A stretch of 64,000 nt of DNA. Origin: Fulvimarina manganoxydans. GTDB taxonomy: Bacteria > Pseudomonadota > Alphaproteobacteria > Rhizobiales > Rhizobiaceae. Position numbers and translations under genes: made by a program. The notes beneath the pieces were generated by a model. It saw only the letters and a list, made by a program, of their open reading frames with translations. It had not been told where the DNA came from and ran no database searches. Within the stretch, counting starts at the first letter, position 1. Each line of letters starts with the position of its first letter. The stretch is from positions 186,001-250,000 of the forward strand of contig NZ_FWXR01000001.1 in assembly GCF_900176465.1 (NCBI RefSeq). Reading direction: 5' to 3'. This document shows, piece after piece, positions 1 to 10,243 of this stretch.

Positions 1-30
1 CTTGACGGTTAACGATTTGAAGATGGACAT
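1..30 (-). CDS. start of a gene cut by the left edge (first 10 codons)
   Basis: On the minus strand an ATG at 30 opens a frame reading MSIFKSLTVK before the window ends. It is preceded by a near-perfect ribosome binding site, GGAGGAA, at 43-37 with a six-base spacer, which is the main reason to believe it. The short N-terminus resembles the start of rhizobial methyl-accepting chemotaxis proteins, but ten residues cannot establish a family. Confidence 0.5.
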   Translation of the reverse strand, partial: MSIFKSLTVK

Positions 31-381
31 GATCGTTTCCTCCGATCCAAGTGTCCCAATGAGGCCGATTGGCACGTGAACGCTGCCTGAACGGATGAAC
101 GCGGACGGCATGGGACGAGCGATAATGATGTGGCAGCTTGACCTTCTCGGGAAGAGAGCAAGCTGTTGGTCAACGAAAAGGTGAGCGGCGGCTCGCCCCC
201 CCCCCCCAAGCCTCCGGTTCATGATCGGAAGCGTTGGGGCTAAGCCCGGGTGGCGCTTGAACGCCTCAGCGGCCCGATGCGCGAGCATTTTGTGCCGGTA
301 GAACGTTCGAGCACGGCCGTTTTCCGCAGGTTTTGGCTGGATGCGATCATGCCTCCGGCCCTCTTGAAAGGAGCCCATATC
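31..381. other. intergenic region with a 12-base C tract
   Basis: This divergent spacer separates the truncated minus-strand gene from the plus-strand hydrolase. I see no convincing gene in it. It contains an uninterrupted run of twelve C at 196-207, the longest homopolymer I noticed in the window. Confidence 0.5.
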
Positions 382-1230
382 ATGCGACTGGTCCGGTTCG
401 GCGCGCCCGGCGAGGAGAAGCCCGGTCTCATCGACGACGAGCATGTCCTGCGCGATCTCTCCCATGAGATCGACGACATTGCCGGGTCTGTCCTGTCGCG
501 CGACGGGCTCGCCCATTTGGCGTCGCTCGATCCCAAAAGCCTGCCCAAGGCCGATCCGTCCCATCGGCTCGGTCCGCCGGTCGGACGCATCGGTCACTTC
601 CTTGGGATCGGACGCAATTACGCCGAGCATGCGAAGGAGACCGGCGCGGAAACGCCGACACAGCCGCTGCTCTTCTCCAAGGCGCCCTCCGCGATCGGCG
701 GGCCCCATGACGACATCATCATGCCGAAGGACGCGACGAAGCTCGACTACGAGGCCGAGATCGCAATCGTCATCGGCGAGGAGGCGCTCTACGTTTCCGA
801 GGCAGAGGCGATGGATCATGTGGCAGGCTTCTGCTTGTGCAATGACGTGACCGAACGCACCTTTCAGAAGGATCGCGGCGGACAGTTCATCAAGGGCAAG
901 AGCAGTCCCGGCTTCGGCCCACTCGGCCCCTGGCTCGTCACCAAGGACCGGATTGAAGACCCGCAGGCGTTCGACATCTGGCTCAATGTGAATGGCGAGC
1001 CGCGCCAGAAGGGGACGAGCGCCGACATGATCTTCTCCTTTGCGACCCTCGTCTCCCATATCTCGCATTTCATGAAGCTGATGCCGGGCGATGTCATCAC
1101 GACGGGAACCCCGGCCGGTGTGGGCGCGGGCATGAACCCGCCACGCTTCCTTCAGGTCGGCGATATCGTGACGCTTGGTGCGAGCGGGCTCGGCGAGCAG
1201 CGGCTCGTCGTCGTTGAGCGGAAGAGCTGA
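382..1230 (+). CDS. fumarylacetoacetate hydrolase (FAH) family protein
   Basis: This 282-residue protein belongs to the FAH / 2-keto-4-pentenoate hydratase family, metal-dependent cytosolic enzymes that hydrolyse, hydrate or decarboxylate 2-oxo acids. The family landmarks are present in order: GRNYAEHAKE, the acidic metal-binding stretch DYEAEIAIVIG, CNDVTERTFQ, KGKSSPGFGPLGPW and the C-terminal GDVITTGTPAGVG. The frame is open back to 250, but ATG 382 is chosen because AAAGGAG stands at 367-373 and the protein there begins with the typical MRLVRFG. It is followed by its own terminator and has no pathway neighbours. Annotation as ureidoglycolate lyase is possible; the substrate cannot be read from the sequence. 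Confidence 0.85.
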   Translation: MRLVRFGAPGEEKPGLIDDEHVLRDLSHEIDDIAGSVLSRDGLAHLASLDPKSLPKADPSHRLGPPVGRIGHFLGIGRNYAEHAKETGAETPTQPLLFSKAPSAIGGPHDDIIMPKDATKLDYEAEIAIVIGEEALYVSEAEAMDHVAGFCLCNDVTERTFQKDRGGQFIKGKSSPGFGPLGPWLVTKDRIEDPQAFDIWLNVNGEPRQKGTSADMIFSFATLVSHISHFMKLMPGDVITTGTPAGVGAGMNPPRFLQVGDIVTLGASGLGEQRLVVVERKS

Positions 1231-1258
1231 CACCGACGATCTCGATCTCAGTTTTCTG

Positions 1259-1286
1259 CCGAGGCGCGATGGTTGTCGCGCCTCGG
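1259..1286 (+). terminator. hairpin terminator after the FAH-family gene
   Basis: A perfect 11-bp stem, CCGAGGCGCGA (1259-1269) and TCGCGCCTCGG (1276-1286), has a six-base loop and is followed by TCTTCC. The T tract is short, so termination may be partial. It lies 29 bases after the stop codon. Confidence 0.65.
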
Positions 1287-1529
1287 TCTTCCTGCGCCCG
1301 TCATTTTCGCCATGTGGTTCAAGTGTCACCCGTTCCGATGGAACGGGGGCTAGCCTTCAGCCATTCGTTGCTTTGAGCGATTCAGCGTCAAAATCTCAAG
1401 GGAACGCGGCCCTGCGCCTGGAAATGCGAGGCTCGCCCTCTATCCCTTTGATGGATGCACGACGTCGCATGCGACCTCCCACCGGGGTCGTCGGCACTCG
1501 AAACGGGATTCGAACCGAAGGGGCATGCC

Positions 1530-3575
1530 ATGGCAGAGGCCACTGACGCGCCACGCGCGACCAAGAAGAAGGCAGGCCGCCGGTCCGCCGAGAGCGAGGC
1601 GGCCTTGATGGCCCTCGCCGAAAACCGCTTGGCGATCGAGGGCGTCACGCCTGAAATCGACGGAGGCCGCTTCGCGGTCAAGCGCGTCGAGGGCGAGGAC
1701 CTCACCGTCTCGACCGATGTCTTTTCCGACGGCCACGACAAGATTGCTTGCGCCGTCGTCTATGGGCCAGCGACAGCCGATAAATGGAGCGAGACCCCGC
1801 TTGCCTTTGTAGAGAACGACCGCTGGGCCGCGACCATCCGCTTCGACAAGGCCGGACCCTATCGCTATTCCATCATCGCCTGGCGCGATCTCTACGCGAC
1901 ATGGCGGGACGAGGCGAAAAAGAAGCGCGACGCCGGCAAGCTGACTGATCTGGAACTGACCGAAGCGCGTGAACTGGTTCGCGCCGCTCAAGGCTCCGGC
2001 CGTGGCTCCAAGGCAGAGCAGAAGGGGCTTGTGAAGCTTCTCGAACGGCTCGAGAAAATGGCCGAGCGCGGCGATGGCACCGGCCAATATTCGCTGATGA
2101 TGCAGGAGGAGACGATCGATCTCCTGAAGGCGGCTGGCCACCGCACCAATCTATCGCGCTATCCGGGCAATATTCCCGTCTGGGTGGATCGGCCTCGGGC
2201 GGCCTTCTCGGCCTGGTACGAACTCTTCCCGCGCTCCCAGTCCGGCGACGTGAACCGCCACGGCACCTTCGACGACGTCATCAAGCGCCTGCCGGACATT
2301 CAGGAAATGGGCTTCGACGTCCTGTATTTTCCGCCCATTCACCCGATCGGCAAGACGAACCGCAAGGGCAAGAACAACACGTTGACACCGGCCGAGGACG
2401 ATCCGGGCAGCCCCTATGCCATCGGGTCGCCCGAAGGCGGCCATGATGCGATCCACTCGGAACTCGGCACGTTCGAGGATTTTGCGCGGCTGATTGCGGC
2501 GGCGAAAGACCATGGGCTGGAGATCGCCATCGATTTCGCGATCCAGTGCTCGCCCGACCATCCCTGGATCAAGGAGCATCCGGAATGGTTCGACTGGCGG
2601 CCGGACGGCACGATCAAATTCGCCGAGAATCCGCCGAAGAAATACGAAGACATCGTCAACGTCCATTTCTATCGCGGCGCGCTGCCCTCGCTCTGGTACG
2701 AGCTGCGCGACATCTTCCTGTTCTGGGTGGAGAAGGGCGTCAGCATCTTCCGCGTCGACAACCCGCACACCAAGGCGTTTCCGTTCTGGGAATGGGTGAT
2801 CGCGGAAGTGCGCAAGGTCGAGCCGGGCGCTATCTTCCTCGCCGAGGCCTTTACTCGGCCCAAGGTGATGAAGCGCCTCGCAAAGGTCGGCTACAACCAG
2901 TCTTATTCCTATTTCACCTGGCGCAACGAAAAGTGGGAGCTGGCGGAGTATCTGACCGAGCTGACGCAAGAAGAATGCGGCGAGTATATGCGCCCGAACT
3001 TCTTCGTGAACACGCCGGATATCAACCCGATCTATCTGCAGACGAGCGGACGTCCGGGATTTCGCACGCGGCTTGCGCTGGCGGCCACGCTCGGCGGCAA
3101 TTACGGCGTCTATTCCGGCTTCGAGCTTTGTGAATTCCTGCCGGTCCCCGGGAAGGAAGAATATCTCAACTCGGAGAAATACGAGATCCGCGCCTTCGAT
3201 TGGAAGGCGCCGGGCAATATTCGCGACGACATCGCCTTCTTCAATCGCCTGCGCAACACCGAAGGCGCGCTGCAATCGTTCCGCAATCTCGCCTTCTACA
3301 ATTTCTGGAACGACCAGATCCTCTATTACGGCAAGCGGACGCCGGACCTGTCGAGCTTCCTTCTCTTCATGGTCAATCTCGACCCGCATCATGCCCAAGG
3401 CGGCCATTTCGAGGTGCCGCTTTGGGAGTTCGGCCTTGGCGACGGGGATACGGTTCGCGCCGAAAACCTCGCCAGCGGCCAGGCGGTCGCCTGGCACGGC
3501 AAGGTTCAGCACTGGTGGCTGAACCCGGAGGATTGTCCCTATGCCGTTTTCAAGATCAGCCCGGAACCGGCCTGA
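1530..3575 (+). CDS. glgE: alpha-1,4-glucan:maltose-1-phosphate maltosyltransferase GlgE
   Basis: GlgE transfers maltosyl units from maltose 1-phosphate onto the non-reducing end of alpha-1,4-glucans. The protein has 681 residues, normal for the family, with a GH13 barrel. Visible landmarks are VLYFPPIHPIGKTNRKGKNN near residue 270, the nucleophile Asp410 in FRVDNPHTK and the acid/base Glu439 in LAEAFTRP. The frame is open from 1455, but ATG 1530 has GAAGGGG a few bases upstream; the extra 25 residues carry no family similarity that I can see. Residues 5-20 are a basic, Lys/Arg-rich tail. It is the first gene of glgE-treS/mak-glgB, 64 bases ahead of the next start. The later genes supply its donor substrate and branch its product. 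Confidence 0.95.
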   Translation: MAEATDAPRATKKKAGRRSAESEAALMALAENRLAIEGVTPEIDGGRFAVKRVEGEDLTVSTDVFSDGHDKIACAVVYGPATADKWSETPLAFVENDRWAATIRFDKAGPYRYSIIAWRDLYATWRDEAKKKRDAGKLTDLELTEARELVRAAQGSGRGSKAEQKGLVKLLERLEKMAERGDGTGQYSLMMQEETIDLLKAAGHRTNLSRYPGNIPVWVDRPRAAFSAWYELFPRSQSGDVNRHGTFDDVIKRLPDIQEMGFDVLYFPPIHPIGKTNRKGKNNTLTPAEDDPGSPYAIGSPEGGHDAIHSELGTFEDFARLIAAAKDHGLEIAIDFAIQCSPDHPWIKEHPEWFDWRPDGTIKFAENPPKKYEDIVNVHFYRGALPSLWYELRDIFLFWVEKGVSIFRVDNPHTKAFPFWEWVIAEVRKVEPGAIFLAEAFTRPKVMKRLAKVGYNQSYSYFTWRNEKWELAEYLTELTQEECGEYMRPNFFVNTPDINPIYLQTSGRPGFRTRLALAATLGGNYGVYSGFELCEFLPVPGKEEYLNSEKYEIRAFDWKAPGNIRDDIAFFNRLRNTEGALQSFRNLAFYNFWNDQILYYGKRTPDLSSFLLFMVNLDPHHAQGGHFEVPLWEFGLGDGDTVRAENLASGQAVAWHGKVQHWWLNPEDCPYAVFKISPEPA

Positions 3576-3639
3576 CGGCGCGCGCCCCTGCGCTTTTGCC
3601 GAAAGCCGACCTGAAGTCCGAGGAGCCTAACGAGACCCC

Positions 3640-6600
3640 ATGAACGAGATCGTCACCGCCGCACAGCTGGAGCAGACCCATGGACCCAATCCGGACGCTC
3701 CGGATTGGTACAAGGACGCCATCATCTATCAGCTGCATGTGAAAACCTTCGTCGATTCCAATGGCGACGGCGTCGGCGACTTTCCGGGTCTCCTCTCGCG
3801 CCTCGATTATATTCAGGAGCTGGGCGTCACGGCGATCTGGCTTCTACCTTTCTATCCCTCGCCTTTGCGCGACGACGGTTATGACATCGCCGATTATCGC
3901 TCGGTGAACCCCTCCTATGGCAATCTGGAGGATGTCGAGCGGCTGATCGAAGAAGCGCACAAGCGCGGCATGCGCGTCATCACCGAGCTCGTCATCAACC
4001 ACACCTCGGACCAGCATCCCTGGTTCCAGGCGGCGCGGCATGCACCGAAGGGCTCGCCCGAACGCGACTTCTATGTCTGGGCCGACGACGATAAGGGCTA
4101 CGATCTCACCCGCATCATCTTCACCGACACCGAGACCTCCAACTGGAGCTGGGACCCGGTCGCCCAGCAATATTTCTGGCACCGCTTCTTCTCGCACCAG
4201 CCGGACCTCAACTTCGACAATCCGAAGGTGATGGAGGAAGTGCTGTCGGTCATGCACTTCTGGCTCGACAAGGGCGTCGACGGGCTTCGGCTCGACGCGA
4301 TCCCCTATCTCGTCGAGCGCGAAGGCACCAACAACGAGAACCTGCCCGAGACCCACGACGTCCTGAAGGCGATCCGCGCCGATCTCGACAAGCACTATCC
4401 GGATCGCATGCTGCTCGCCGAGGCGAACCAGTGGCCGGAGGATACTCGGCCCTATTTCGGCGAGGGCGACGAATGCCACATGGCGTTCCACTTCCCGCTG
4501 ATGCCGCGCATGTATATGGCGCTCGCCCAGGAAGACCGGCATCCGATCACCGACATCATGCGCCAGACGCCGGAAATTCCGGAAAATTGCCAGTGGGCGA
4601 TCTTCCTGCGCAATCACGATGAACTGACGCTCGAAATGGTGACGGAGGAGGAGCGCGACTATCTCTGGTCGACCTATGCCTCCGACACACGCGCCCGCAT
4701 CAATCTCGGCATCCGCCGACGCCTGGCCCCGCTCATGGGCAATGACCGGCGCAAGGTCGAGCTTCTCAACGCGCTTCTGATGTCTATGCCCGGCACGCCC
4801 GTCGTCTATTATGGCGACGAGATCGGCATGGGCGACAACTACTATCTCGGTGATCGCGACGGTGTCAGAACGCCCATGCAATGGTCCGCCGACCGCAATG
4901 GCGGCTTCTCCCGCGCCGATCCTCAGCGGCTTTATCTGCCGGTGATCCAGGACGCCGTCTATGGCTATCAGGCGGTCAATGTGGAGGCCCAGTCCAACAA
5001 CCCGGCCTCCCAGCTCAACTGGACCCGGCGCCTGATCCAGGTGCGCCGGACGAAGGAGGCTTTCGGGCGCGGGGAAATCACCTTCCTCTTGCCGTCCAAC
5101 CGCAAGATCCTCGCTTATCTGCGCGAATATGGCGACGAACGCATCCTATGCGTCGCCAATCTCTCGTCCTCGGCTCAGGCGGTCGAACTCGATCTGTCGG
5201 ACTACAATGGCTATCAGCCGATCGAAATGTTGGGGCTTTCGGCCTTCCCGCCGATCGGCAGCCTGCCTTATATGCTGACCCTGCCGGCCTACGGCTTTTT
5301 CTGGTTCGATCTCGTCGATCCCTCCGCCGCCAAGGGCTATGTCGCTGGCCCGGTCGCGCTGCCGGCCTTTTCGACCCTTGTCTCGCCGGGCGATCTGAAG
5401 GCGACGATCGGCGGGCGCAATCTGACCGAGCTGAAATCCGTCCTGCCGAGCTTCATCGGCAACCAGCGCTGGTTCGCCGGCAAGTCGGCGCGCCCGAAGC
5501 GGCTCGACGTCTCCGTGCTGGGAGCGCCAAGCGAAGAGTCCCGCCGCCATCTCTTGGCCGAGGTGATCGTCGGAAGCGAGGAGGGCGAAGATCGCTATCT
5601 CCTGCCGCTCGGTGTTCGCTGGGGCGAGGATCAACTCAGCGCCGGTGCGCCAGATTTGCCCTACACGATTGCGCGGGTGCGCCAGGGTCCGAATATCGGC
5701 GCTCTGATCGACGGAACGCGCTCGGCCGATCTCGCCCGCATGGCCATTAAGGCGATGGCCGATGGCAAGGATGTGGATCTTTCCAACGGCAAGCTCGTCG
5801 TCACGGCTTCTGGAAGCCAGAAAGAGGCTTTGGCGCGCACGCTCGAAGTCGAACCTGATGCGATCCGCGTTCTGTCGGGCGAGCAGTCCAACACCTCGCT
5901 CTTGGTGGGGACCGAGGCGATCCTGAAATATTATCGCCGCCTGCGTGACGGCATCCAGCCGGAACTCGAAGTCACGCGCTTCCTGACCGAAAAGACCGAA
6001 TTCGACGCCGCGCCCGCGCTTCTCGGCGCGATCGAACTGGTTCGCTCCGACGGCAGCCGCACAGCGGTCGCAGCCCTGTTCGAGCAGATCCAGAACCAGG
6101 GCGATGCCTGGTCGGTCGTTGTCGATGCGCTTGCCCGCTATCTGCGCGATCACGCCTATGCCTCGCAGCCGATCGCGGACGAGAATCTGGAGGTCGGCGC
6201 CATCAGCGAGCCGAAGCTGCAGATCCAGATCGATCCGGCCGAGGTTCTCGGTCGGCGTACCGGCGAGATGCACGCCGCGCTCGCCACCCGCACCGGAGAT
6301 GCGGCCTTCGACCCCGAGCCGCTGGACGACGAGACCTACATGACCCTCGTTCGCGACGCCAAGCGCGAGGCGGGCGAGGCGCTAGCGATCCTGGCCGAGG
6401 CCAAGCCCAATCTGCCCCAGGAGGAGCTTGCCGATGTCGAGCGTCTTCTCGGCGCCGAGAAGGACATTCTCACCTGGTTCGACCGGTTCGGCGGCCTCAA
6501 GGTGAACACCCATCGCACTCGCATCCATGGCGACTACCATCTCGGCCAGGTTCTGGTGGCCAAGAACGACGTGGTCATCCTCGATTTCGAGGGTGAGCCA

Positions 6601-6972
6601 GGCCGCAGCCTGGAGGAGCGGCGGGAGAAAACCTCGCCGCTGCGCGACGTCGCCGGCATGGTCCGCTCTTTCGACTATGCAGCCTTTGCCGCACGCGACC
6701 GGGCCGGGCCCGTCGACGAGGCGACGGCAGAGCGGTTGCGCGACATGGCGGTGTCCTGGCGTGACGAGACGACGGACTCTTTCCTGAAATATTGGAGCGA
6801 GGCGTCGGGAATTGCGTTGGACGACGAAGCGACGGCGCAACTGCTCGATCTCTTCGTTCTGCAGAAGGCGTTCTACGAGCTGCGCTATGAGGCGGCCATG
6901 CGTCCGGCATGGCTGTCGATCCCGCTTCGCGGGATCATTGCTCTCCTCGAGAAAAGACAGGTCCTGAAATGA
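3640..6972 (+). CDS. treS: trehalose synthase - maltokinase fusion (TreS/Mak)
   Basis: This 1110-residue protein joins two enzymes. Residues 1 to about 560 are trehalose synthase, a GH13 isomerase interconverting trehalose and maltose: nucleophile Asp219 in [10 protein letters not shown], acid/base Glu261 in [10 protein letters not shown] and transition-state Asp327 in RNHDEL. From about residue 590 the chain is maltokinase, which makes maltose 1-phosphate from maltose and [14 protein letters not shown] near 605, catalytic IHGDYHLGQ (Asp965) and metal-binding ILDFEGEP (Asp982). The fusion lets trehalose flow directly into the GlgE donor. Such fusions are known in many bacteria with the GlgE pathway. 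The stop codon overlaps the glgB start (ATGA), implying translational coupling. Confidence 0.95.
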   Translation: MNEIVTAAQLEQTHGPNPDAPDWYKDAIIYQLHVKTFVDSNGDGVGDFPGLLSRLDYIQELGVTAIWLLPFYPSPLRDDGYDIADYRSVNPSYGNLEDVERLIEEAHKRGMRVITELVINHTSDQHPWFQAARHAPKGSPERDFYVWADDDKGYDLTRIIFTDTETSNWSWDPVAQQYFWHRFFSHQPDLNFDNPKVMEEVLSVMHFWLDKGVDGLRLDAIPYLVEREGTNNENLPETHDVLKAIRADLDKHYPDRMLLAEANQWPEDTRPYFGEGDECHMAFHFPLMPRMYMALAQEDRHPITDIMRQTPEIPENCQWAIFLRNHDELTLEMVTEEERDYLWSTYASDTRARINLGIRRRLAPLMGNDRRKVELLNALLMSMPGTPVVYYGDEIGMGDNYYLGDRDGVRTPMQWSADRNGGFSRADPQRLYLPVIQDAVYGYQAVNVEAQSNNPASQLNWTRRLIQVRRTKEAFGRGEITFLLPSNRKILAYLREYGDERILCVANLSSSAQAVELDLSDYNGYQPIEMLGLSAFPPIGSLPYMLTLPAYGFFWFDLVDPSAAKGYVAGPVALPAFSTLVSPGDLKATIGGRNLTELKSVLPSFIGNQRWFAGKSARPKRLDVSVLGAPSEESRRHLLAEVIVGSEEGEDRYLLPLGVRWGEDQLSAGAPDLPYTIARVRQGPNIGALIDGTRSADLARMAIKAMADGKDVDLSNGKLVVTASGSQKEALARTLEVEPDAIRVLSGEQSNTSLLVGTEAILKYYRRLRDGIQPELEVTRFLTEKTEFDAAPALLGAIELVRSDGSRTAVAALFEQIQNQGDAWSVVVDALARYLRDHAYASQPIADENLEVGAISEPKLQIQIDPAEVLGRRTGEMHAALATRTGDAAFDPEPLDDETYMTLVRDAKREAGEALAILAEAKPNLPQEELADVERLLGAEKDILTWFDRFGGLKVNTHRTRIHGDYHLGQVLVAKNDVVILDFEGEPGRSLEERREKTSPLRDVAGMVRSFDYAAFAARDRAGPVDEATAERLRDMAVSWRDETTDSFLKYWSEASGIALDDEATAQLLDLFVLQKAFYELRYEAAMRPAWLSIPLRGIIALLEKRQVLK

Positions 6973-9200
6973 GCTTTACGAACGACAGTACGAAAGCGGG
7001 TGCGGTTGATCATCGGCCGGACGAGCATCAGGCCTGGGAGATCGGCCGGGGGGTCCATGGCGATCCCTTTGCGATCCTCGGCCGCTTCCCCGTCGAGGGC
7101 GGATCGATCGTGCGCGTCTATCGACCCGGCGCCCATTGGGCATCGGTGATCGATGGCAGCGGCAAGCTGCTTGCCGAACTGGAGCCTTTCGGGCCCGAGA
7201 GCTTTTTCTCCGGCTTCGTGCCGGGGCTGAAAGCCGGCGAGCCTTACCAGATGCGCTATTCTCATGGCGGCGGCGAGCCTTGGGAGGAGGAGGACCCCTA
7301 TCGCTTCGGCCCGATCCTCGGCGAGCAGGACGTCTATCTCCTCGCCGAGGGCAATCACTATCGCATGTATGAGAAGCTCGGCGCTCATCCGACCACCATG
7401 GAAGGGGTCGAGGGCACGGCTTTCGCCGTCTGGGCGCCCGGCGCACGCCGTGTATCCGTTGTCGGCTATTTCAATTCCTGGGATGGCCGCCGCTCGGTCA
7501 TGCGCAAACGCCATGAATGCGGGGTCTGGGAACTCTTCATCCCGAAGATCGGCAAGGGTGAGAGCTACAAATACGAAGTGATCGGCGTCGACGGCAATCT
7601 GCAGCCGCTCAAGGCCGATCCGGTCGGCTTCCGCCAGGAGATCGCGCCTCACACTGCCTCGGTCGTCAACGGACTTGTCGAGCATGAGTGGAAGGACCAA
7701 GCCTTCCAGTCCCATGGCAGCGACTGGCAGGATCGCGAAAAGCCGATTTCGATCTATGAGGTTCATCTCGGCTCTTGGCGCCGGGGCGCCGACAACGAGT
7801 TCCTCGACTATGACGCGCTCGCCAAGGAACTCGTCGCCTATGTGAAGGAGATGGGCTTCACCCATGTGGAGTTCCTGCCGGTCTCCGAACATCCCTTCTA
7901 TGGATCCTGGGGCTATCAGCCGATCGGCATGTATGCGACGACCTCGCGCTACGGCTCGCCGGAAGCCTTCGCCCGTCTCGTCGACGCGCTTCATCAAGAG
8001 GATATCGGCGTCATCCTCGACTGGGTTCCGGGCCATTTCCCGACCGACGTTCACGGCCTGGTGCGCTTCGACGGCACCGCGATCTACGAACATCCCGATC
8101 CGCGTCGCGGCTTCCACAAGGATTGGAACACGCTGATCTATGATTACGGCCGGCCCGAGGTGAAGAACTACCTCGTCGCCAATGCCCTTTATTGGCTTGA
8201 TCAGTTTCATATCGACGGTCTGCGCGTCGATGCGGTCGCCTCGATGCTCTATCTCGACTATTCGCGCAATCACGGCGAATGGGAGCCCAACATCCATGGC
8301 GGGCGCGAGAATCTCGAGGCCATGGCCTTCCTGAAGGACACGAACGAGCGCGTTGGCGAATATTATCCGAAGGCAACCACCCATGCCGAGGAGTCGACGG
8401 CCTTTCCGGACGTCTCGCGGCCGACCTATGCGGGCGGTCTTGGCTTCCACTTCAAGTGGAATATGGGCTGGATGCACGATACCCTGCATTACATGCAGGA
8501 GGACCCGGTCAATCGGCGCTATCACCATCACCACATGACCTTCGGGATGGTCTATGCCTATTCGGAGAACTTCGTCCTGCCGCTCTCCCATGACGAGGTG
8601 GTCTACGGAAAGGGTTCGCTGATCGGCAAGATGCCGGGTGACGACTGGCAGAAATTCGCCAATCTCAGGGCCTATTTCGGCTTCATGTGGACCCATCCGG
8701 GCAAGAAGCTGCTCTTCATGGGCGGCGAATTCGCCCAGTGGCGGGAGTGGAACCACGACCAGTCGCTCGACTGGCATCTCCTGGAAGAGGAGGGCAGCCG
8801 CCACAAGGGTGTTCAGACCCTCGTGCGCGATCTCAACACCCTCTACCGGGAGATCCCGGCACTCCATCAGCTCGATTGCGATCCCGCCGGCTTCGAATGG
8901 GTCGACACCTCCAATGTGGAGGAAAGCGTCATCGCCTTTCTGCGCAAGGATCGCGAGGGGCGTTCGGTGCTGATCGTGTCGAACTTCACGCCGATCGCCC
9001 GCCATGGCTACCGCGTCGGTGTTTCGAAGGATGGGCATTGGGCCGAGCGGCTGAACACCGATGCCGAGGTTTATGGCGGCTCGAATGTGGGCAATCTCGG
9101 CGGCGTCGAGGCCGAGGAACATTCGGTGCATGGGCGGCCATATTCGATCGCACTGACGCTTCCGCCCCTCGCCACCATCGTCATGGTTCACGAAGCCTAA
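6969..9200 (+). CDS. glgB: 1,4-alpha-glucan branching enzyme GlgB
   Basis: GlgB cuts linear alpha-1,4 chains and reattaches the piece through an alpha-1,6 bond, here branching the product of GlgE. The protein has 743 residues: an N-terminal CBM48-type beta domain (about 20-210), then a GH13 barrel with [11 protein letters not shown], nucleophile Asp421 in [11 protein letters not shown], acid/base Glu474 in HAEESTAFP and [16 protein letters not shown]. The frame is open from 6909, but ATG 6969 overlaps the preceding TGA as ATGA and gives the normal length. Last gene of the operon; a terminator follows at 9251. No glgA or glgC lies nearby, so here glgB serves the GlgE route. Confidence 0.95.
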   Translation: MSFTNDSTKAGAVDHRPDEHQAWEIGRGVHGDPFAILGRFPVEGGSIVRVYRPGAHWASVIDGSGKLLAELEPFGPESFFSGFVPGLKAGEPYQMRYSHGGGEPWEEEDPYRFGPILGEQDVYLLAEGNHYRMYEKLGAHPTTMEGVEGTAFAVWAPGARRVSVVGYFNSWDGRRSVMRKRHECGVWELFIPKIGKGESYKYEVIGVDGNLQPLKADPVGFRQEIAPHTASVVNGLVEHEWKDQAFQSHGSDWQDREKPISIYEVHLGSWRRGADNEFLDYDALAKELVAYVKEMGFTHVEFLPVSEHPFYGSWGYQPIGMYATTSRYGSPEAFARLVDALHQEDIGVILDWVPGHFPTDVHGLVRFDGTAIYEHPDPRRGFHKDWNTLIYDYGRPEVKNYLVANALYWLDQFHIDGLRVDAVASMLYLDYSRNHGEWEPNIHGGRENLEAMAFLKDTNERVGEYYPKATTHAEESTAFPDVSRPTYAGGLGFHFKWNMGWMHDTLHYMQEDPVNRRYHHHHMTFGMVYAYSENFVLPLSHDEVVYGKGSLIGKMPGDDWQKFANLRAYFGFMWTHPGKKLLFMGGEFAQWREWNHDQSLDWHLLEEEGSRHKGVQTLVRDLNTLYREIPALHQLDCDPAGFEWVDTSNVEESVIAFLRKDREGRSVLIVSNFTPIARHGYRVGVSKDGHWAERLNTDAEVYGGSNVGNLGGVEAEEHSVHGRPYSIALTLPPLATIVMVHEA

Positions 9201-9250
9201 CGCAAATCGCGAATGTAAGTCAGTCTCATCAAGACGTTATTCATGCTTCG

Positions 9251-9290
9251 TCAAGGCCCGCCCCTTTGGGGCTGGCCTTGATGAGTTTTT
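9251..9290 (+). terminator. terminator of the glgE operon
   Basis: The stem TCAAGGCC-c-GCCCC (9251-9264) pairs with GGGGC-t-GGCCTTGA (9268-9281) around a TTT loop, with a single C/T mismatch. TGAGTTTTTG follows. This is a classic intrinsic terminator 50 bases after the glgB stop. Confidence 0.85.
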
Positions 9291-9421
9291 GATCTTAAAA
9301 GGTTTTTCGGCTTTTCGGCCGCGTGTCCGAAGGCCGCGAGGGGGAGAGACCGAAGCAAGGGACAAACGGAATCGGCGCCGCTTAGGACGGGCTATGCCGA
9401 CCGACGGCAAGGGGACAAGAC

Positions 9422-10243
9422 TTGGCGCGAATACCGAATGTCCTATCGATCGCAGGCTCCGACCCTTCGGGCGGCGCCGGCATTCAGGCCGATCTCAAAT
9501 CCATGTCCGCCAATGGCGCCTATGCCATGGCGGCGATCACGGCGTTGACCGCTCAGAATACCCAAGGGGTATCCGGTGTCGAGTCGGTCGCGCCCGCCTT
9601 CATCGCCGCTCAGATCGACGCGATCTTCGACGATATCCGTGTCGATGCGGTCAAGATCGGCATGCTTGGCACGGCGGAGATCGCCCGCATCGTGGCGCGG
9701 GCGATCGAACGCCACGCCCCGGCGATCGTCGTGCTCGATCCGGTCATGATCGCTAAAGGCGGAAATCCGCTGATTACGGACGAGACGGTCGAGGTGATCC
9801 GCACCGATCTCGTCCCGCTGTCGACCATGATCACGCCGAACATTCCCGAGGCTGCCGTGCTTCTGACGGAAGCCCCCATCCGGGAATCGCGGCGCATGGA
9901 GGCCGCTGCCACGCGGCTTCTGGCGCTCGGATGTCGCTCGGCGCTTCTCAAAGGCGGTCATCTCGAAGATGGAGAGGGCTCGCCGGACGTCCTAGCCAGG
10001 CCAGATGGAACCCATCGTTTCGAGGGGACCCGGATCGCGACCAAGAACACCCACGGCACGGGATGCAGCTTGTCCTCGGCGCTGGCCGTCCAGCTCGCGC
10101 TGGGATTCGACGCGGTCGAAGCCGTGTCGCGCGCCAAGGCCTATGTAAGCGGCGCGATCGCGGCCGCCGATCAGCTGGAAGTCGGCAGCGGTCACGGTCC
10201 GACCCATCATTTCCACGCGATCAACCCGTTTCCGCCTCTTTAA
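9422..10243 (+). CDS. thiD: hydroxymethylpyrimidine / phosphomethylpyrimidine kinase ThiD
   Basis: ThiD phosphorylates hydroxymethylpyrimidine twice to give the pyrimidine precursor of thiamine. The 273-residue protein is of normal length with the ribokinase-like hallmarks GSDPSGGAGIQADLK near the N-terminus, the middle motif DPVMIAKGG and the ATP/anion-hole motif NTHGTGCSLSSALA near residue 210. The start is TTG 9422, with AAGGGG (9409-9414) at proper spacing; the next in-frame ATG would remove the GSDPSGG motif. It is alone in its pathway here, and I saw no CUGAGA element of a TPP riboswitch upstream. Its 3' end overlaps the convergent DUF3095 gene by 23 bases. Confidence 0.93.
   Translation: MARIPNVLSIAGSDPSGGAGIQADLKSMSANGAYAMAAITALTAQNTQGVSGVESVAPAFIAAQIDAIFDDIRVDAVKIGMLGTAEIARIVARAIERHAPAIVVLDPVMIAKGGNPLITDETVEVIRTDLVPLSTMITPNIPEAAVLLTEAPIRESRRMEAAATRLLALGCRSALLKGGHLEDGEGSPDVLARPDGTHRFEGTRIATKNTHGTGCSLSSALAVQLALGFDAVEAVSRAKAYVSGAIAAADQLEVGSGHGPTHHFHAINPFPPL

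Noticed and set aside
9-209. 66-codon minus-strand frame at the left edge
   Set aside because: Encodes a low-complexity sequence starting inside the C tract; another frame with a perfect ribosome binding site starts at 30.
6885-9191. Minus-strand open frame of 768 codons
   Set aside because: Complete antisense shadow of glgB, no signature of its own.
9291-9421. TPP riboswitch before thiD
   Set aside because: No CUGAGA or matching ACCUGA-type pair is present in the short upstream region.
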